Assembly (NCBI GenBank): GCA_900467685.1 | Contig: UBQX01000002.1 | Span: forward strand, 82,720-146,719 | Direction of reading: 5' to 3' | DNA from: Hyphomicrobiales bacterium | GTDB taxonomy: Bacteria > Pseudomonadota > Alphaproteobacteria > Rhizobiales > Rhizobiaceae | DNA length: 64,000 nucleotides | Part shown: positions 1 to 9,013 of the stretch, in pieces | Position numbering within the stretch: position 1 is the stretch's first letter | Layout of the letters: the number at the start of each line of letters is the position of its first letter | The notes under the pieces: model-generated | Seen by the model: the letters and a program-made list of their open reading frames with translations, nothing else | What the model was told of the DNA's origin: nothing | Database searches by the model: none | Made by a program: the position numbers and the translations under genes

Positions 1-529
1 ATTCGTTCATTGCTGTGCGCCAGCGGAAGATCCAGTGGCTGACGAAGAAACGGCTGAGAACACCGACGGTGATCGCCAGGAAGGCAATGCCGGCAAATCC
101 GAGCATGCCCATGTAAAGCTGCGCCGCCGTCACCGAACCGGGCTTGGAAAGCGCGCTCTGGATCATGTCATAAAACGGTCCGTACCAGGCATTGATCGCC
201 ACGCTAACCTGCACGCCGAAATAGGTCGTGAAGATGATTAGCGCGCTGCCCCAGATCGACCAGCGCTGCCACGGATGCGGGCTGAATATCTGCCAGAAAA
301 TACCGAAGATCGCGTTCACGATGGCATAGTAGATGTAAAACCAGATGAATGGCGCCGACCAGAAGACCGACACGCCGATGGGCGCCTGCTCCCCGGCACC
401 CAAGGGCGGCATGCCAAAATGGGCGCCCAACTCCTGCACCCCGCCATACCAGGCAAAGATCGCCAGCAGCGACCAGACAGCAGCAGAGATGAAGAACAGC
501 TTTGGCTTCGGGAAGAAGGAGACAAACAC
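1..529 (-). CDS. bacA: BacA/SbmA-type peptide transporter, N-terminal part (runs off the window)
   Basis: The 176 visible residues begin with [12 protein letters not shown] after a GTG start. They contain [45 protein letters not shown] and [15 protein letters not shown], the diagnostic N-terminal signature of the SbmA/BacA family. These are inner-membrane, proton-driven importers of peptides; in rhizobia BacA is needed for tolerance of host antimicrobial peptides and for very-long-chain fatty acid lipid A. Several hydrophobic helices are visible. The GTG start is chosen because homologues begin with an F-x-S-F-F-P-K-P motif at residue 2; the ribosome site is weak. The rest of the gene, about 240 codons, lies beyond position 1. 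Confidence 0.9.
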   Translation of the reverse strand, partial: MFVSFFPKPKLFFISAAVWSLLAIFAWYGGVQELGAHFGMPPLGAGEQAPIGVSVFWSAPFIWFYIYYAIVNAIFGIFWQIFSPHPWQRWSIWGSALIIFTTYFGVQVSVAINAWYGPFYDMIQSALSKPGSVTAAQLYMGMLGFAGIAFLAITVGVLSRFFVSHWIFRWRTAMNE

Positions 530-620
530 GGCGGGAAATCTTTCTGTCTGGGACCGAAATAGCGGCTTATGCTTTTGTCGGAAACTATGGCATCCACGCG
601 GCAGCGGCAATGCTTGGAGG

Positions 621-641
621 GTTACATGAGCAATTTGTAAC
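621..641. promoter_or_regulatory. Inverted repeat upstream of bacA
   Basis: GTTACA and TGTAAC are separated by 9 nt, about 95 bp upstream of the bacA start and within the 145-bp map-bacA gap. The arms are short and no T-run follows, so an operator is more plausible than a terminator. The binding factor is unknown. Confidence 0.25.
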
Positions 642-674
642 GATGGGATGAAATACCCGTCATTTCAAAGCGCT

Positions 675-1427
675 TCAATCGGCAAGCGTCAGGATCAGCG
701 GGCCATTCTTCGTCACCACCAGCGTGTGCTCAAACTGCACGGTCAGCGCCTTGGGCGAAGAAAACAGCGTCCAGTTGTCCTTGTCGCCATCCTCGGCGAA
801 ATTGGCGCCCAGCGACAGGAAGGGCTCGATGGTGAAAACCTGCCCCTCTTCCATGATCCGCGTCTCGTCGGGATCCGGCCAAGTGGAAATTTCGGTCGGC
901 TCCTCATGCAGCGAACGGCCGACGCCGTGGCTGGCGAGGTTCTGGATCAGCGTATAGCGGTTCTTGCGGGCAAACGTCCCGATGGCCTCGCCAATGGCGG
1001 CAAGCCGTCCGCCTGTCTTGACCTGCGAAAGACCAACCCAAAGGGCCCGCTTGCCGTCGCGCACCAGCCGCTGCGTTTTCGTATCTGCCTTGCCGACCGC
1101 GAACGACGAGCCGGTGTCGCCGAAAAAACCGTCCTTGACAGCGGAAACATCGATATTGATGAGATCACCAACGGCAATCACCCTGTCGCCCGGTATGCCA
1201 TGAGCCACTTCCTCATTGATGGATATGCAGGTCGCGCCCGGAAACTGATAGCAGACTTCAGGCGCCGACTGCGCACCCTCGCCCTCGATGAACTTGCGGC
1301 CGATGGCGTCGAGCTCGCGGGTCGTCATGCCGGGCTCCATGGCGTCCGCCATGATTTTCACCGCGCGTCCGCAGATGCGCCCGATGTCCTTCAGCTTTTC
1401 CAGTTCGTCTTCGGACGAGATGATCAT
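675..1427 (-). CDS. map: Type I methionine aminopeptidase
   Basis: This cytoplasmic dinuclear metallopeptidase removes the initiator Met from nascent proteins. The 250-residue length is normal for type Ia. All five metal ligands are present: Asp93 (NIDVSA), Asp104 (FFGDTG), His167 (ASHGVGRSLHEEP), Glu201 (FTIEPFL) and Glu233 (FEHTLVV). Substrate His76 is also present in EEVAHGIP. There is no N-terminal zinc-finger extension. The start is the ATG just below a GAGG that forms part of a predicted hairpin (see 1436-1462). The gene lies downstream of the LLM oxidoreductase on the same strand with a 46-bp gap, so the two could be cotranscribed. Confidence 0.96.
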   Translation of the reverse strand: MIISSEDELEKLKDIGRICGRAVKIMADAMEPGMTTRELDAIGRKFIEGEGAQSAPEVCYQFPGATCISINEEVAHGIPGDRVIAVGDLINIDVSAVKDGFFGDTGSSFAVGKADTKTQRLVRDGKRALWVGLSQVKTGGRLAAIGEAIGTFARKNRYTLIQNLASHGVGRSLHEEPTEISTWPDPDETRIMEEGQVFTIEPFLSLGANFAEDGDKDNWTLFSSPKALTVQFEHTLVVTKNGPLILTLAD

Positions 1428-1435
1428 CGCGGCCC

Positions 1436-1462
1436 GGCCTCTTCTTCAATCTTGAAGAGGCC
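1436..1462 (-). terminator. Hairpin between the LLM oxidoreductase gene and map
   Basis: A perfect 9-bp stem (GGCCTCTTC / GAAGAGGCC) has a 9-nt loop. It has no T-run, so if it is a terminator it is a weak one. On the minus strand the 3' arm holds the only purine-rich candidate ribosome site for map, so it could also affect translation of that gene. Confidence 0.35.
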
Positions 1463-1473
1463 GGTTGAACCGA

Positions 1474-2511
1474 TCAGGCGCTTTCCGTCAACGCTTTTCT
1501 GACGAGCGGAGCGACTTTCGTGCCGTAAAGTTCGATGGCGCGCATCAACTGCTCGTGGGGGACGAGGCCGATGGCCATCTGCAACAGGAAGCGGCTGTTC
1601 TTGAAGATGCGGTGATGGGCAATGATCTTCTCCGCCAGCACTTCGGGGCTGCCGAGGAAGATCGCGCCGTTCGGCCCGATCGACTGGTTGAAATGCGCCC
1701 GCGTCATCTGCGAAAAGCCGCGCTCGCGGCCAATCCGGTTCATCACCGCCGCCTGCGGCTCGTAGAACTGCTCGGCGGCAAGCTCGGTCGTCTCGGCTAC
1801 AAAGCCATGAACGTTGATGGAGGTCGCAAGCGTTGCCGGATCGCGGCCGACGCGCTTCGCCGTCTCGCGGTAAAGCTGGAACAGCGGCGCGAACCGATGC
1901 GGCTCGCCGCCGATGATGGCAAGCGCCAGCGGCAGCCCATGAAAAGCCGCCCGCGCCACCGAATTCGGCGTTCCACCGACGGCAATCCACAGCGGCAGCG
2001 GATTTTGCAAGGGACGCGGATAGACGGCAAGGCCGGGGATCGGCGCACGTGTCTCGCCCGACCACGAAACCTTCTCGTTATCCCGCAGCTTCATCAGCAG
2101 ATCGAGCTTTTCCTCGAAGAGCTTGTCGTAGTCATCAAGGTCATAACCGAACAGCGGGAAGCTCTCGATGAACGAGCCCCGCCCCGCCATGATCTCGGCG
2201 CGGCCCTTGGAGAGAAGATCCACCGTCGCATATTGCTGGAACACGCGCACCGGATCGTCGGAACTCAGCACCGAAACCGCACTCGTCAGCCGGATATTCT
2301 TCGTCTTCACAGCGGCAGCAGCGAGAAGTGTCGCCGGGCTGGAGGCCATGTAATCTGGCCGATGATGTTCGCCGAGGCCAAAAACATCGAGCCCGACCTG
2401 ATCGGCGAGCTCGATCTCCGCAATCAGCTCCTCCGCCCGCTTCGCCGCCGCAGCCCCCTTGTCGGGCGCATTCGGATCGACATCCGCAAATGTGTAGAGG
2501 CCCAGTTCCAT
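1474..2511 (-). CDS. LLM-class flavin-dependent oxidoreductase (luciferase-like)
   Basis: The 345-residue protein has the bacterial luciferase-like TIM-barrel fold. It starts MELGLYTFADVDPNAP and carries FGLGEHHRPDYMASSP, the typical family block near the flavin pocket, then RAEIMAGRGSFIESFPLFG and PLPLWIAVGGTPNSVARAA. It belongs to the FMN-dependent LLM group that has a solved Agrobacterium structure but no assigned substrate. These enzymes use reduced flavin and O2, or act as reductases. The neighbours are map and glpK, which give no functional hint. Family assignment is firm; the substrate is unknown. Confidence 0.88.
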   Translation of the reverse strand: MELGLYTFADVDPNAPDKGAAAAKRAEELIAEIELADQVGLDVFGLGEHHRPDYMASSPATLLAAAAVKTKNIRLTSAVSVLSSDDPVRVFQQYATVDLLSKGRAEIMAGRGSFIESFPLFGYDLDDYDKLFEEKLDLLMKLRDNEKVSWSGETRAPIPGLAVYPRPLQNPLPLWIAVGGTPNSVARAAFHGLPLALAIIGGEPHRFAPLFQLYRETAKRVGRDPATLATSINVHGFVAETTELAAEQFYEPQAAVMNRIGRERGFSQMTRAHFNQSIGPNGAIFLGSPEVLAEKIIAHHRIFKNSRFLLQMAIGLVPHEQLMRAIELYGTKVAPLVRKALTESA

Positions 2512-2633
2512 GATGCGTCATCCCTCGGTTGATCTCAGAGCGAGATAAGCGAGAAATGGGGATGGGCCAAGCGGAAAGGTGGTGACGGAGTGTTCAGGGG
2601 GTGGTGATTGGGAATACCCGCTCACCCAACAGC

Positions 2634-4121
2634 TCACCCCAGCGTCCGCCGCACAGCGTCCTTCCAGCCCCTGACCTTCGCCGCCCGCGTCTTCTCGTCC
2701 ATCGTCGGCTCAAACCGGCGGTCCTTTGCCCAGGCTTCGGCAAATCCCTTGCGATCGGGCCAGACGCCGGCGCGGGAGCCGGCAAGCCAGGCGGCGCCCA
2801 TGGCGGTCGTTTCGAGGATCGTCGGGCGGTCTACGGGCGCGTCGAGAATGTCGGCGAGGCGCTGCATCGTCCAGTCCGAGGCGACCATGCCGCCATCGAC
2901 GCGCAGCACGGTATCGCCCTCTGCCCGCTTCCAGTCCTTGTGCATGGCCTCCAACAGGTCGCGCGTCTGGTAGCAGACCGCTTCCAGCGCGGCGCGTGCA
3001 AATTCGGCCGGGCCCGTGTTGCGCGTCATGCCATAGACGGCCGCGCGCGCATCCGGGTCCCAATGCGGCGCGCCGAGGCCCACAAAGGCAGGAACGAGAT
3101 AGACGTCCTGCTCGGGATCGGCCTTCTCAGCCAGTTCCCCGGTTTCGGAAGCCTTCTTGATCACACCAAGCCCGTCGCGCAGCCATTGTACGGCGGCCCC
3201 CGCGATGAAGATCGAACCTTCCAGCGCGTAGCAGGTCTCGCCGTCGAGCCGGTAGGCAATCGTCGTCAGCAACCGGTTCTTTGAGCGCACCATGTCCGCG
3301 CCGGTATTCAGCAGCGCGAAGCAGCCCGTGCCATAGGTGGATTTCATCATACCGGGCTCGAAACAGGCCTGCCCGATGGTCGCCGCCTGCTGGTCACCGG
3401 CAACGCCCAGGATCGGCACTTCCGCCCCGAAAACGCTCTTGTCCGTCACCCCGAAATCGGCGGCGCAGTCCTTCACTTCCGGCAACAGGGCCGCGGGGAT
3501 GCGCAGCGTCTCCAGCAACTCCTTGTCCCATTGGTTATCGGCAATGTTGAAGATCAGCGTGCGGGAAGCATTGGTCGCATCGGTCCCGAAGCTCTTGCCG
3601 CCCGTCAGCCGCCAGATCAGAAACGTATCGATCGTGCCAAAGCACAGTTCGCCCTTGGTCGCCCGTGCTCGCGCACCCTTGACGTTGGAGAGCAGCCAGG
3701 AAAGCTTGGTGCCGGAAAAATAGGGATCAAGCAGCAGGCCCGTCTTGCGTGTGAAAAGCCTTTCGAGCCCCTCGCGCTTCAGCTTGGCGCAGTAGGAGGC
3801 TGTGCGGCGGTCCTGCCAGACGATGGCGTTGTGGATCGGCTTGCCGCTCTCACGTTCCCAGACGACGACCGTCTCGCGCTGGTTGGTGATGCCGATGGCC
3901 GAGATGGCCGATGCGTCGAGGCCGGCCTCCTTCAGCGCCTTTCGAATCGACCACAGGACACTCTCCCAGATCGCCTCAGGATCGTGTTCCACCCAGCCGG
4001 ATGCAGGGTAAATCTGCGGAAATTCTTTCTGGCCTGATCCGACGATCTTCATCTTGCCGTCGAATACAATGGCGCGGCTCGACGTCGTGCCCTGATCGAT
4101 CGCCAGAATGTACCCTGCCAT
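2634..4121 (-). CDS. glpK: Glycerol kinase
   Basis: Catalyses ATP-dependent phosphorylation of glycerol to sn-glycerol 3-phosphate. The 495-residue FGGY-family kinase starts [20 protein letters not shown], with the DQGTTSSR phosphate-binding loop. It also has [28 protein letters not shown] and a C-terminal [15 protein letters not shown] followed by [16 protein letters not shown]. The ATG is chosen over an upstream in-frame start because GGAGGAGGA lies seven bases ahead and homologues begin here. The gene is transcribed away from xdhA across a 232-bp region. No glpD, glpF or glpR is seen next to it. Confidence 0.96.
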   Translation of the reverse strand: MAGYILAIDQGTTSSRAIVFDGKMKIVGSGQKEFPQIYPASGWVEHDPEAIWESVLWSIRKALKEAGLDASAISAIGITNQRETVVVWERESGKPIHNAIVWQDRRTASYCAKLKREGLERLFTRKTGLLLDPYFSGTKLSWLLSNVKGARARATKGELCFGTIDTFLIWRLTGGKSFGTDATNASRTLIFNIADNQWDKELLETLRIPAALLPEVKDCAADFGVTDKSVFGAEVPILGVAGDQQAATIGQACFEPGMMKSTYGTGCFALLNTGADMVRSKNRLLTTIAYRLDGETCYALEGSIFIAGAAVQWLRDGLGVIKKASETGELAEKADPEQDVYLVPAFVGLGAPHWDPDARAAVYGMTRNTGPAEFARAALEAVCYQTRDLLEAMHKDWKRAEGDTVLRVDGGMVASDWTMQRLADILDAPVDRPTILETTAMGAAWLAGSRAGVWPDRKGFAEAWAKDRRFEPTMDEKTRAAKVRGWKDAVRRTLG

Positions 4122-4353
4122 GGAAGTCTCCTCCTCCGGATGATTTTCTGTTTGATCGGAATGAAACCGAAACGAAGATAAAAAGCAAGGAAAACGCAAA
4201 GCCACTTGCGAACATGCAAAAAGCAATTGCCACACAAGCCGGAGTTGGATTAGCCTTCATTTCTATTGCGCTGCAAAACGCGCTGCGGAAGCACCTAGCA
4301 CGAACCGCCAAGGCCCCGCCAAGAAGGTATTAAACCGGAGTGGTGAACGCCAA
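4122..4353. promoter_or_regulatory. Divergent control region between glpK and xdhA
   Basis: This 232-bp non-coding stretch separates divergent glpK and xdhA and must contain both promoters. The side nearer glpK is A-rich. I could not identify a convincing -35/-10 pair or operator by eye. Confidence 0.45.
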
Positions 4354-5826
4354 ATGCAACAGATTCGCTTCGTTCTGAACGACGAAACCGTTGTCATCGA
4401 CAGCATATCCCCGACAACCACATTGCTGGACTGGCTTCGGGAGACGAAGCGCCTGACCGGCACGAAGGAAGGCTGCGGCGAGGGCGACTGCGGTGCCTGC
4501 ACGGTGCTCGTGGGCAAGGTGGTTGACGATCGGCTCGTCTATCGCAGCGTCAATGCCTGCATCCGCTTCGTGCCATCGCTGTCGGCAACGCATGTCGTGA
4601 CCATCGAGCACATGGCCGGCCCGGATGGCGTGCTCACCCCGATCCAGCAGGCGCTCGCCGATTTGCACGGCTCGCAATGCGGCTTCTGCACGCCCGGCAT
4701 CGTCATGTCGCTCTATGCGCTCCTGATGGAAAAGCCGACACCGTCGCGCGCCGAAATCGAAATCGCGCTTCAGGGCAATCTCTGTCGCTGCACCGGCTAC
4801 GAATCGATCTTCCGCGCCGTCGAGGCAGCTGCGGCCGGCATGGCAAGTGCCACGCCGGATCGCCTGACGCTGACCCGCGAGCGCATCATCGCCACGCTGA
4901 ACGACCTGAAGCCGAAGCGCACGATCCGCATCTTCCACGGCCAGAGCCGTTCGATCATCCCCTTCAACACCGCAGATCTCGCCGATGCCTACGCGACGGA
5001 ACCAAACGCCGTCATCGTCGCCGGCGCGACCGATGTCGGACTTTGGGTGACCAAGCAGATGCGCCAGCTCTCGCCGGTCATCTTCATCAATCACCTGACC
5101 GAGTTGCAGACGATAGACGAGACCGCCGACAAGGTCCGCCTCGGCGCGGTCGTGACCTACACGCAGGCGCAAAATGTGCTGGCGAAGAATTTCCCGGCAC
5201 TTGGCAAGCTGCTGATCCGCATCGGCGGGCAGCAGGTTCGCAACATGGGCACGATCGGCGGCAATGTCGCCAACGGCTCCCCCATCGGCGACACCCCGCC
5301 CGCCCTGATCGCGCTCGACGCGACCGTCACGCTGCGCTCGCGCAACGGCGCACGCAGCCTGGCCGTAGAGGATTACTTCATCGAATACGGCAAGCAGGCC
5401 CGCGAAGATGGTGAATTCGTGGAGGCGCTGGAAATTCCAAAGCTGGCCGACGATGAATTTTACGCCATCTACAAGATTTCCAAGCGCCGCGACGAAGACA
5501 TTTCCGCGCTCTGCGGAGCCTTCAAGCTGAAGCTGGACGCGGCCGGAAACGTCGCCTCGATCCGCATCGCCTTTGGCGGCATGGCGGGTACGCCGAAACG
5601 CGCCGCACACACGGAAGCTTTCCTCACTGGCAAGCCGTGGAACGAAGCGACCGTAAGCGCCGCCCGCGCGGAACTGGCCAAGGATTACACGCCGCTCTCC
5701 GACTGGCGCGCCAGCGCCGACTATCGCATGCTCGCTGCGCAGAACCTGCTCACCCGCCTCCTTATCGAGACATCGGGCGAGAAGGCTTCGCTGGAACGCT
5801 ATGCCATGCTGGAGGCAGGCGAATGA
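4354..5826 (+). CDS. xdhA: Xanthine dehydrogenase, iron-sulfur/FAD subunit
   Basis: Small subunit of the molybdenum hydroxylase that oxidises hypoxanthine to xanthine and xanthine to urate. The 490 residues hold an N-terminal ferredoxin-like 2Fe-2S domain (Cys41, Cys46, Cys49, Cys69) and a second helical 2Fe-2S domain (Cys109, Cys112, Cys144, Cys146; GFCTPGIVMSLYALL, GNLCRCTGYESI). A CO dehydrogenase-type FAD domain starts near residue 190 (VIVAGATDVGLWVTKQM; MGTIGGNVANGSPIGDTPPA). Its stop overlaps the xdhB start in ATGA, which implies translational coupling. This is the first gene of a five-gene run through guaD. Confidence 0.96.
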   Translation: MQQIRFVLNDETVVIDSISPTTTLLDWLRETKRLTGTKEGCGEGDCGACTVLVGKVVDDRLVYRSVNACIRFVPSLSATHVVTIEHMAGPDGVLTPIQQALADLHGSQCGFCTPGIVMSLYALLMEKPTPSRAEIEIALQGNLCRCTGYESIFRAVEAAAAGMASATPDRLTLTRERIIATLNDLKPKRTIRIFHGQSRSIIPFNTADLADAYATEPNAVIVAGATDVGLWVTKQMRQLSPVIFINHLTELQTIDETADKVRLGAVVTYTQAQNVLAKNFPALGKLLIRIGGQQVRNMGTIGGNVANGSPIGDTPPALIALDATVTLRSRNGARSLAVEDYFIEYGKQAREDGEFVEALEIPKLADDEFYAIYKISKRRDEDISALCGAFKLKLDAAGNVASIRIAFGGMAGTPKRAAHTEAFLTGKPWNEATVSAARAELAKDYTPLSDWRASADYRMLAAQNLLTRLLIETSGEKASLERYAMLEAGE

Positions 5827-8156
5827 ACAAGATGGACACAAGCTTCCCGACAGTGATCAACGGCCCGCTCCACGCCGACCGTCGGCACGATTCCGCGCAT
5901 AAGCATGTCGCGGGTTCCGCAGACTATATCGACGACATGCCGGAGCCCTCCGGCATGCTGCACGCCGCCATCGGCATGACCGACCGCGCGCACGCCATCA
6001 TCACCAGCATGGACCTCTCTGCCGTCGAATCCGCGCCCGGCGTGGTCGCCGTGCTGACGGCGAAGGATTTTCCGGTCAACGATGTCAGCTCTGCCCACAA
6101 GCATGACGAGCCTGTGCTCACGGATAAGCTCGTGGAGTTCCACGGCCAGCCGGCCTTTGTCGTCATTGCCGAAACCCGCGCCGCTGCCCGTCAGGCCGCC
6201 CGCCGCGCCCGCATCGAATATGAAGACCTGCCCGCCATTCTCTCCGTCGCCGAAGCCAAGGCTGCCGGCGGCAAGTTCGTGACCGAGCCGCTGACGCTGA
6301 AGCGCGGCGATGCCGACACCGCCCTTGCCCAAGCGCCAAAGCGTATCAAGGGCCAGATGGAAGTCGGCGGCCAGGAGCATTTCTATCTCGAAGGCCATAT
6401 CTCCATCGCCATTCCGGGCGAGGACGACGAGATGACGATCTGGGCCTCGACCCAGCATCCGTCCGAAATCCAGCACATGGTCGCCCATGTGCTCGAAGTG
6501 CCCTCCAATGCCGTGACCGTCTTTGTGCGCCGTATGGGCGGCGGCTTCGGCGGCAAGGAAACGCAAGGAAACCAGTTCGCGGCCATCGCTGCCGTCGCCG
6601 CACGCAAGCTCAAGCGCGCCATCAAGATCCGCCTTGACCGCGACGAGGACATGACCGCCACCGGCAAGCGCCACGACTTCGTGATCGACTACGATCTCGG
6701 CTTTGACGAAGATGGCCGTATCCATGGCGTGAAGGCGGAATTCGCCGCCCGCTGCGGCTTCTCCGCCGACCTTTCGGGCCCGGTGACCGACCGCGCGCTC
6801 TTCCATGTCGACAATGCCTATTTCTACCCGCATGTCGAGGTGAAGTCGCTGCCGCTGAAGACCAACACGGTCTCCAACACCGCCTTCCGCGGCTTCGGCG
6901 GCCCGCAGGGCTGCGTCGGCGCGGAACGCTTCATGGAAGAAATCGCCTATGCGCTCGGCAAGGATCCGCTCGACGTCCGCATGGCCAATTTCTATGGCGA
7001 ACCCGGCTCCGACCGCGTGCTGACGCCTTACCACCAGACGGTGGAAGACAATATCATGCCGCGTCTCGTGGCCGAGCTTGCCGAGAAGACGGACTATCGC
7101 AAGCGCCGTGAAGAGATCATCGCCTTCAACAAGTCGAGCCGCGTCATCCGCAAGGGCATTGCGCTGACCCCGGTCAAGTTCGGCATCTCCTTCACCATGA
7201 CCGCCTTCAACCAGGCCGGTGCGCTCGTCCATGTCTACCAGGATGGCTCGATCCACCTGAACCATGGCGGTACGGAAATGGGCCAGGGCCTTTACACCAA
7301 GGTCGCGCAGGTCATTGCCGATTGCTTCCAGGTCGATCTCGACCGCGTCAAGATCACCGCGACGACCACGGGCAAGGTGCCGAACACATCGGCCACCGCC
7401 GCATCCTCCGGCACGGATCTCAACGGCATGGCGGCCTATGACGCCGCCCGTCAGATCAAGGAACGCCTCGTCGCCTTCGCCGCTGACAAGTGGAAGGTCC
7501 CGGAAGCCGACGTCGAATTCCTGCCGAACCGCGTTCGCGTGGGCACCGACATCATCCCCTTCCCGGATTTCATCAATCAGGCCTATTTCGCCCGCATCCA
7601 GTTGTCTGCTGCCGGCTTCTACAAGACGCCGGAAATCCACTGGAACCGCGCGACCGGCCAGGGCCGCCCGTTCTATTATTTCTCCTACGGCGCCTCGGTC
7701 TCCGAAGTCTCCGTAGACACGCTGACCGGCGAATATATCGTCAACCGCGCCGATGTGCTGCACGATGTCGGCCATTCGCTCAACCCGGCCATCGACAAGG
7801 GCCAGGTCGAGGGCGGCTTCATTCAGGGCATGGGCTGGCTGACGACGGAAGAACTGTGGTGGGACGGTAAGGGCCGGCTGCGCACACATGCGCCCTCGAC
7901 CTACAAGATCCCGCTCGCCTCGGACAAGCCGGAGATCTTCAACGTGGAACTCGCCGAATGGTCGGTCAACAAGTTGCCCACCATCGGCCGCTCCAAGGCC
8001 GTCGGCGAGCCGCCGCTCGTCCTGCCGATCTCGGTCGTCGAGGCCATCTCCATGGCTGTCGCCAGCGTGGCCGATTACCGCCAATGCCCGCGTATCGACA
8101 CGCCGACGACGCCGGAGCGCGTGCTGATGGCCATTGAACGGCTGAAGACGGCATAG
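5823..8156 (+). CDS. xdhB: Xanthine dehydrogenase, molybdopterin-binding subunit
   Basis: Catalytic subunit, 777 residues, starting MNKMDTSFPTVINGP at the ATG that overlaps the xdhA stop; the longer upstream reading frame lies inside xdhA. It shows aldehyde oxidase/xanthine dehydrogenase domain features: HKHVAGSADYIDDMPEP near the N-terminus, RRMGGGFGGKETQ (molybdopterin), AFRGFGGPQG with the substrate Arg, GTEMGQGLYTKVAQV, and C-terminal VGEPPLVLPISVVEA carrying the catalytic Glu. It pairs with XdhA in an (AB)2 enzyme and is matured by the XdhC encoded next. Confidence 0.97.
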   Translation: MNKMDTSFPTVINGPLHADRRHDSAHKHVAGSADYIDDMPEPSGMLHAAIGMTDRAHAIITSMDLSAVESAPGVVAVLTAKDFPVNDVSSAHKHDEPVLTDKLVEFHGQPAFVVIAETRAAARQAARRARIEYEDLPAILSVAEAKAAGGKFVTEPLTLKRGDADTALAQAPKRIKGQMEVGGQEHFYLEGHISIAIPGEDDEMTIWASTQHPSEIQHMVAHVLEVPSNAVTVFVRRMGGGFGGKETQGNQFAAIAAVAARKLKRAIKIRLDRDEDMTATGKRHDFVIDYDLGFDEDGRIHGVKAEFAARCGFSADLSGPVTDRALFHVDNAYFYPHVEVKSLPLKTNTVSNTAFRGFGGPQGCVGAERFMEEIAYALGKDPLDVRMANFYGEPGSDRVLTPYHQTVEDNIMPRLVAELAEKTDYRKRREEIIAFNKSSRVIRKGIALTPVKFGISFTMTAFNQAGALVHVYQDGSIHLNHGGTEMGQGLYTKVAQVIADCFQVDLDRVKITATTTGKVPNTSATAASSGTDLNGMAAYDAARQIKERLVAFAADKWKVPEADVEFLPNRVRVGTDIIPFPDFINQAYFARIQLSAAGFYKTPEIHWNRATGQGRPFYYFSYGASVSEVSVDTLTGEYIVNRADVLHDVGHSLNPAIDKGQVEGGFIQGMGWLTTEELWWDGKGRLRTHAPSTYKIPLASDKPEIFNVELAEWSVNKLPTIGRSKAVGEPPLVLPISVVEAISMAVASVADYRQCPRIDTPTTPERVLMAIERLKTA

Positions 8157-8160
8157 AGCC

Positions 8161-8997
8161 ATGACACAAGATCCCGCCCGCTTTCTGGATAAAGAGGGGG
8201 CAAAGGTCCTTGTCGAGGTCGCCTCGGTCAGGGGCTCGGCCCCGCGTGAGCAAGGCGCCTTTATGCTCGTCTCGCTGGATGCCCTCGCCGGCACGATTGG
8301 CGGCGGCCAGCTCGAATATATGGCGATCGACCACGCCCGGCGCATGCTCGCCGGCAAGGGTGGCGAGGCAACGCTTTCGGTGCCCCTCGGCCCGGAAATC
8401 GGGCAATGCTGCGGGGGCCGCGTCGAGATCGGCTTTCGGCTAGTGGATGCTGCGCTGAAAGCAGAGCTTGCCGCGCGTCTGGCGCTCGAAGCTGAGACAC
8501 AGCCGGCCGTCTATGTCTTCGGCGCAGGCCATGTCGGCCATGCCATAGCCGCAGCGCTCTCGCTCCTGCCGCTCAATGTCACGATGGTGGAATCCCGCGA
8601 ACACGAACTCGCCGGCCTGCCGGAGAATGTGACCGCAAAGCTCGCCGCCATGCCAGAAAGCGTGGTCGCCTCCATTCCGCCCGGCAGCGCCGTCCTGATC
8701 TTGACGCACGATCACGCGCTCGATTTCCTCATCGCGGCGGAAGCCCTGAAACGAACCAACCTAGCCTATACCGGCATGATCGGCTCCGCCACCAAGCGCG
8801 CCACCTTCGCAAGCTGGCTCAAGCGCGAAGCGCGGGAGGCCGATCTCGCCCGCCTGACGCTGCCGGTCGGCGGCCCGCTGAAAGACAAGCGCCCCGCCGT
8901 CATCGCCGCGCTCACGGCTGCGGAAATCATGACGGCACTCACCCATCATGCATTGCAACATGACGCGATTGGGCGTCATATATCGCCCAAAATATAA
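8161..8997 (+). CDS. xdhC: Xanthine dehydrogenase accessory protein XdhC
   Basis: The 278-residue chaperone binds and sulfurates molybdenum cofactor and inserts it into XdhB. It has the N-terminal XdhC/CoxI domain (VRGSAPREQGAFMLVS, TIGGGQLEYMAI, GQCCGGRVEIGF, whose Cys pair is the likely Moco-related site). A C-terminal Rossmann-like XdhC domain follows (VYVFGAGHVGHAIAAAL, ILTHDHALDFLIAAEAL, YTGMIGSATKRATF). The gene begins 4 bp after xdhB, consistent with one transcript. Confidence 0.95.
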   Translation: MTQDPARFLDKEGAKVLVEVASVRGSAPREQGAFMLVSLDALAGTIGGGQLEYMAIDHARRMLAGKGGEATLSVPLGPEIGQCCGGRVEIGFRLVDAALKAELAARLALEAETQPAVYVFGAGHVGHAIAAALSLLPLNVTMVESREHELAGLPENVTAKLAAMPESVVASIPPGSAVLILTHDHALDFLIAAEALKRTNLAYTGMIGSATKRATFASWLKREAREADLARLTLPVGGPLKDKRPAVIAALTAAEIMTALTHHALQHDAIGRHISPKI

Positions 8998-9013
8998 ATA
9001 CCGGGGACTCTGA

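Noticed and set aside
4330..5841. Long open frame (503 codons) on the minus strand opposite xdhA
   Set aside because: It mirrors the codon structure of xdhA, is rich in Arg, Gly and Asp with no recognisable domain, and xdhA has full family support.
5799..8357. 852-codon open frame on the minus strand opposite xdhB/xdhC
   Set aside because: Antisense shadow caused by high GC third positions; no motif, and it spans two well-supported genes.
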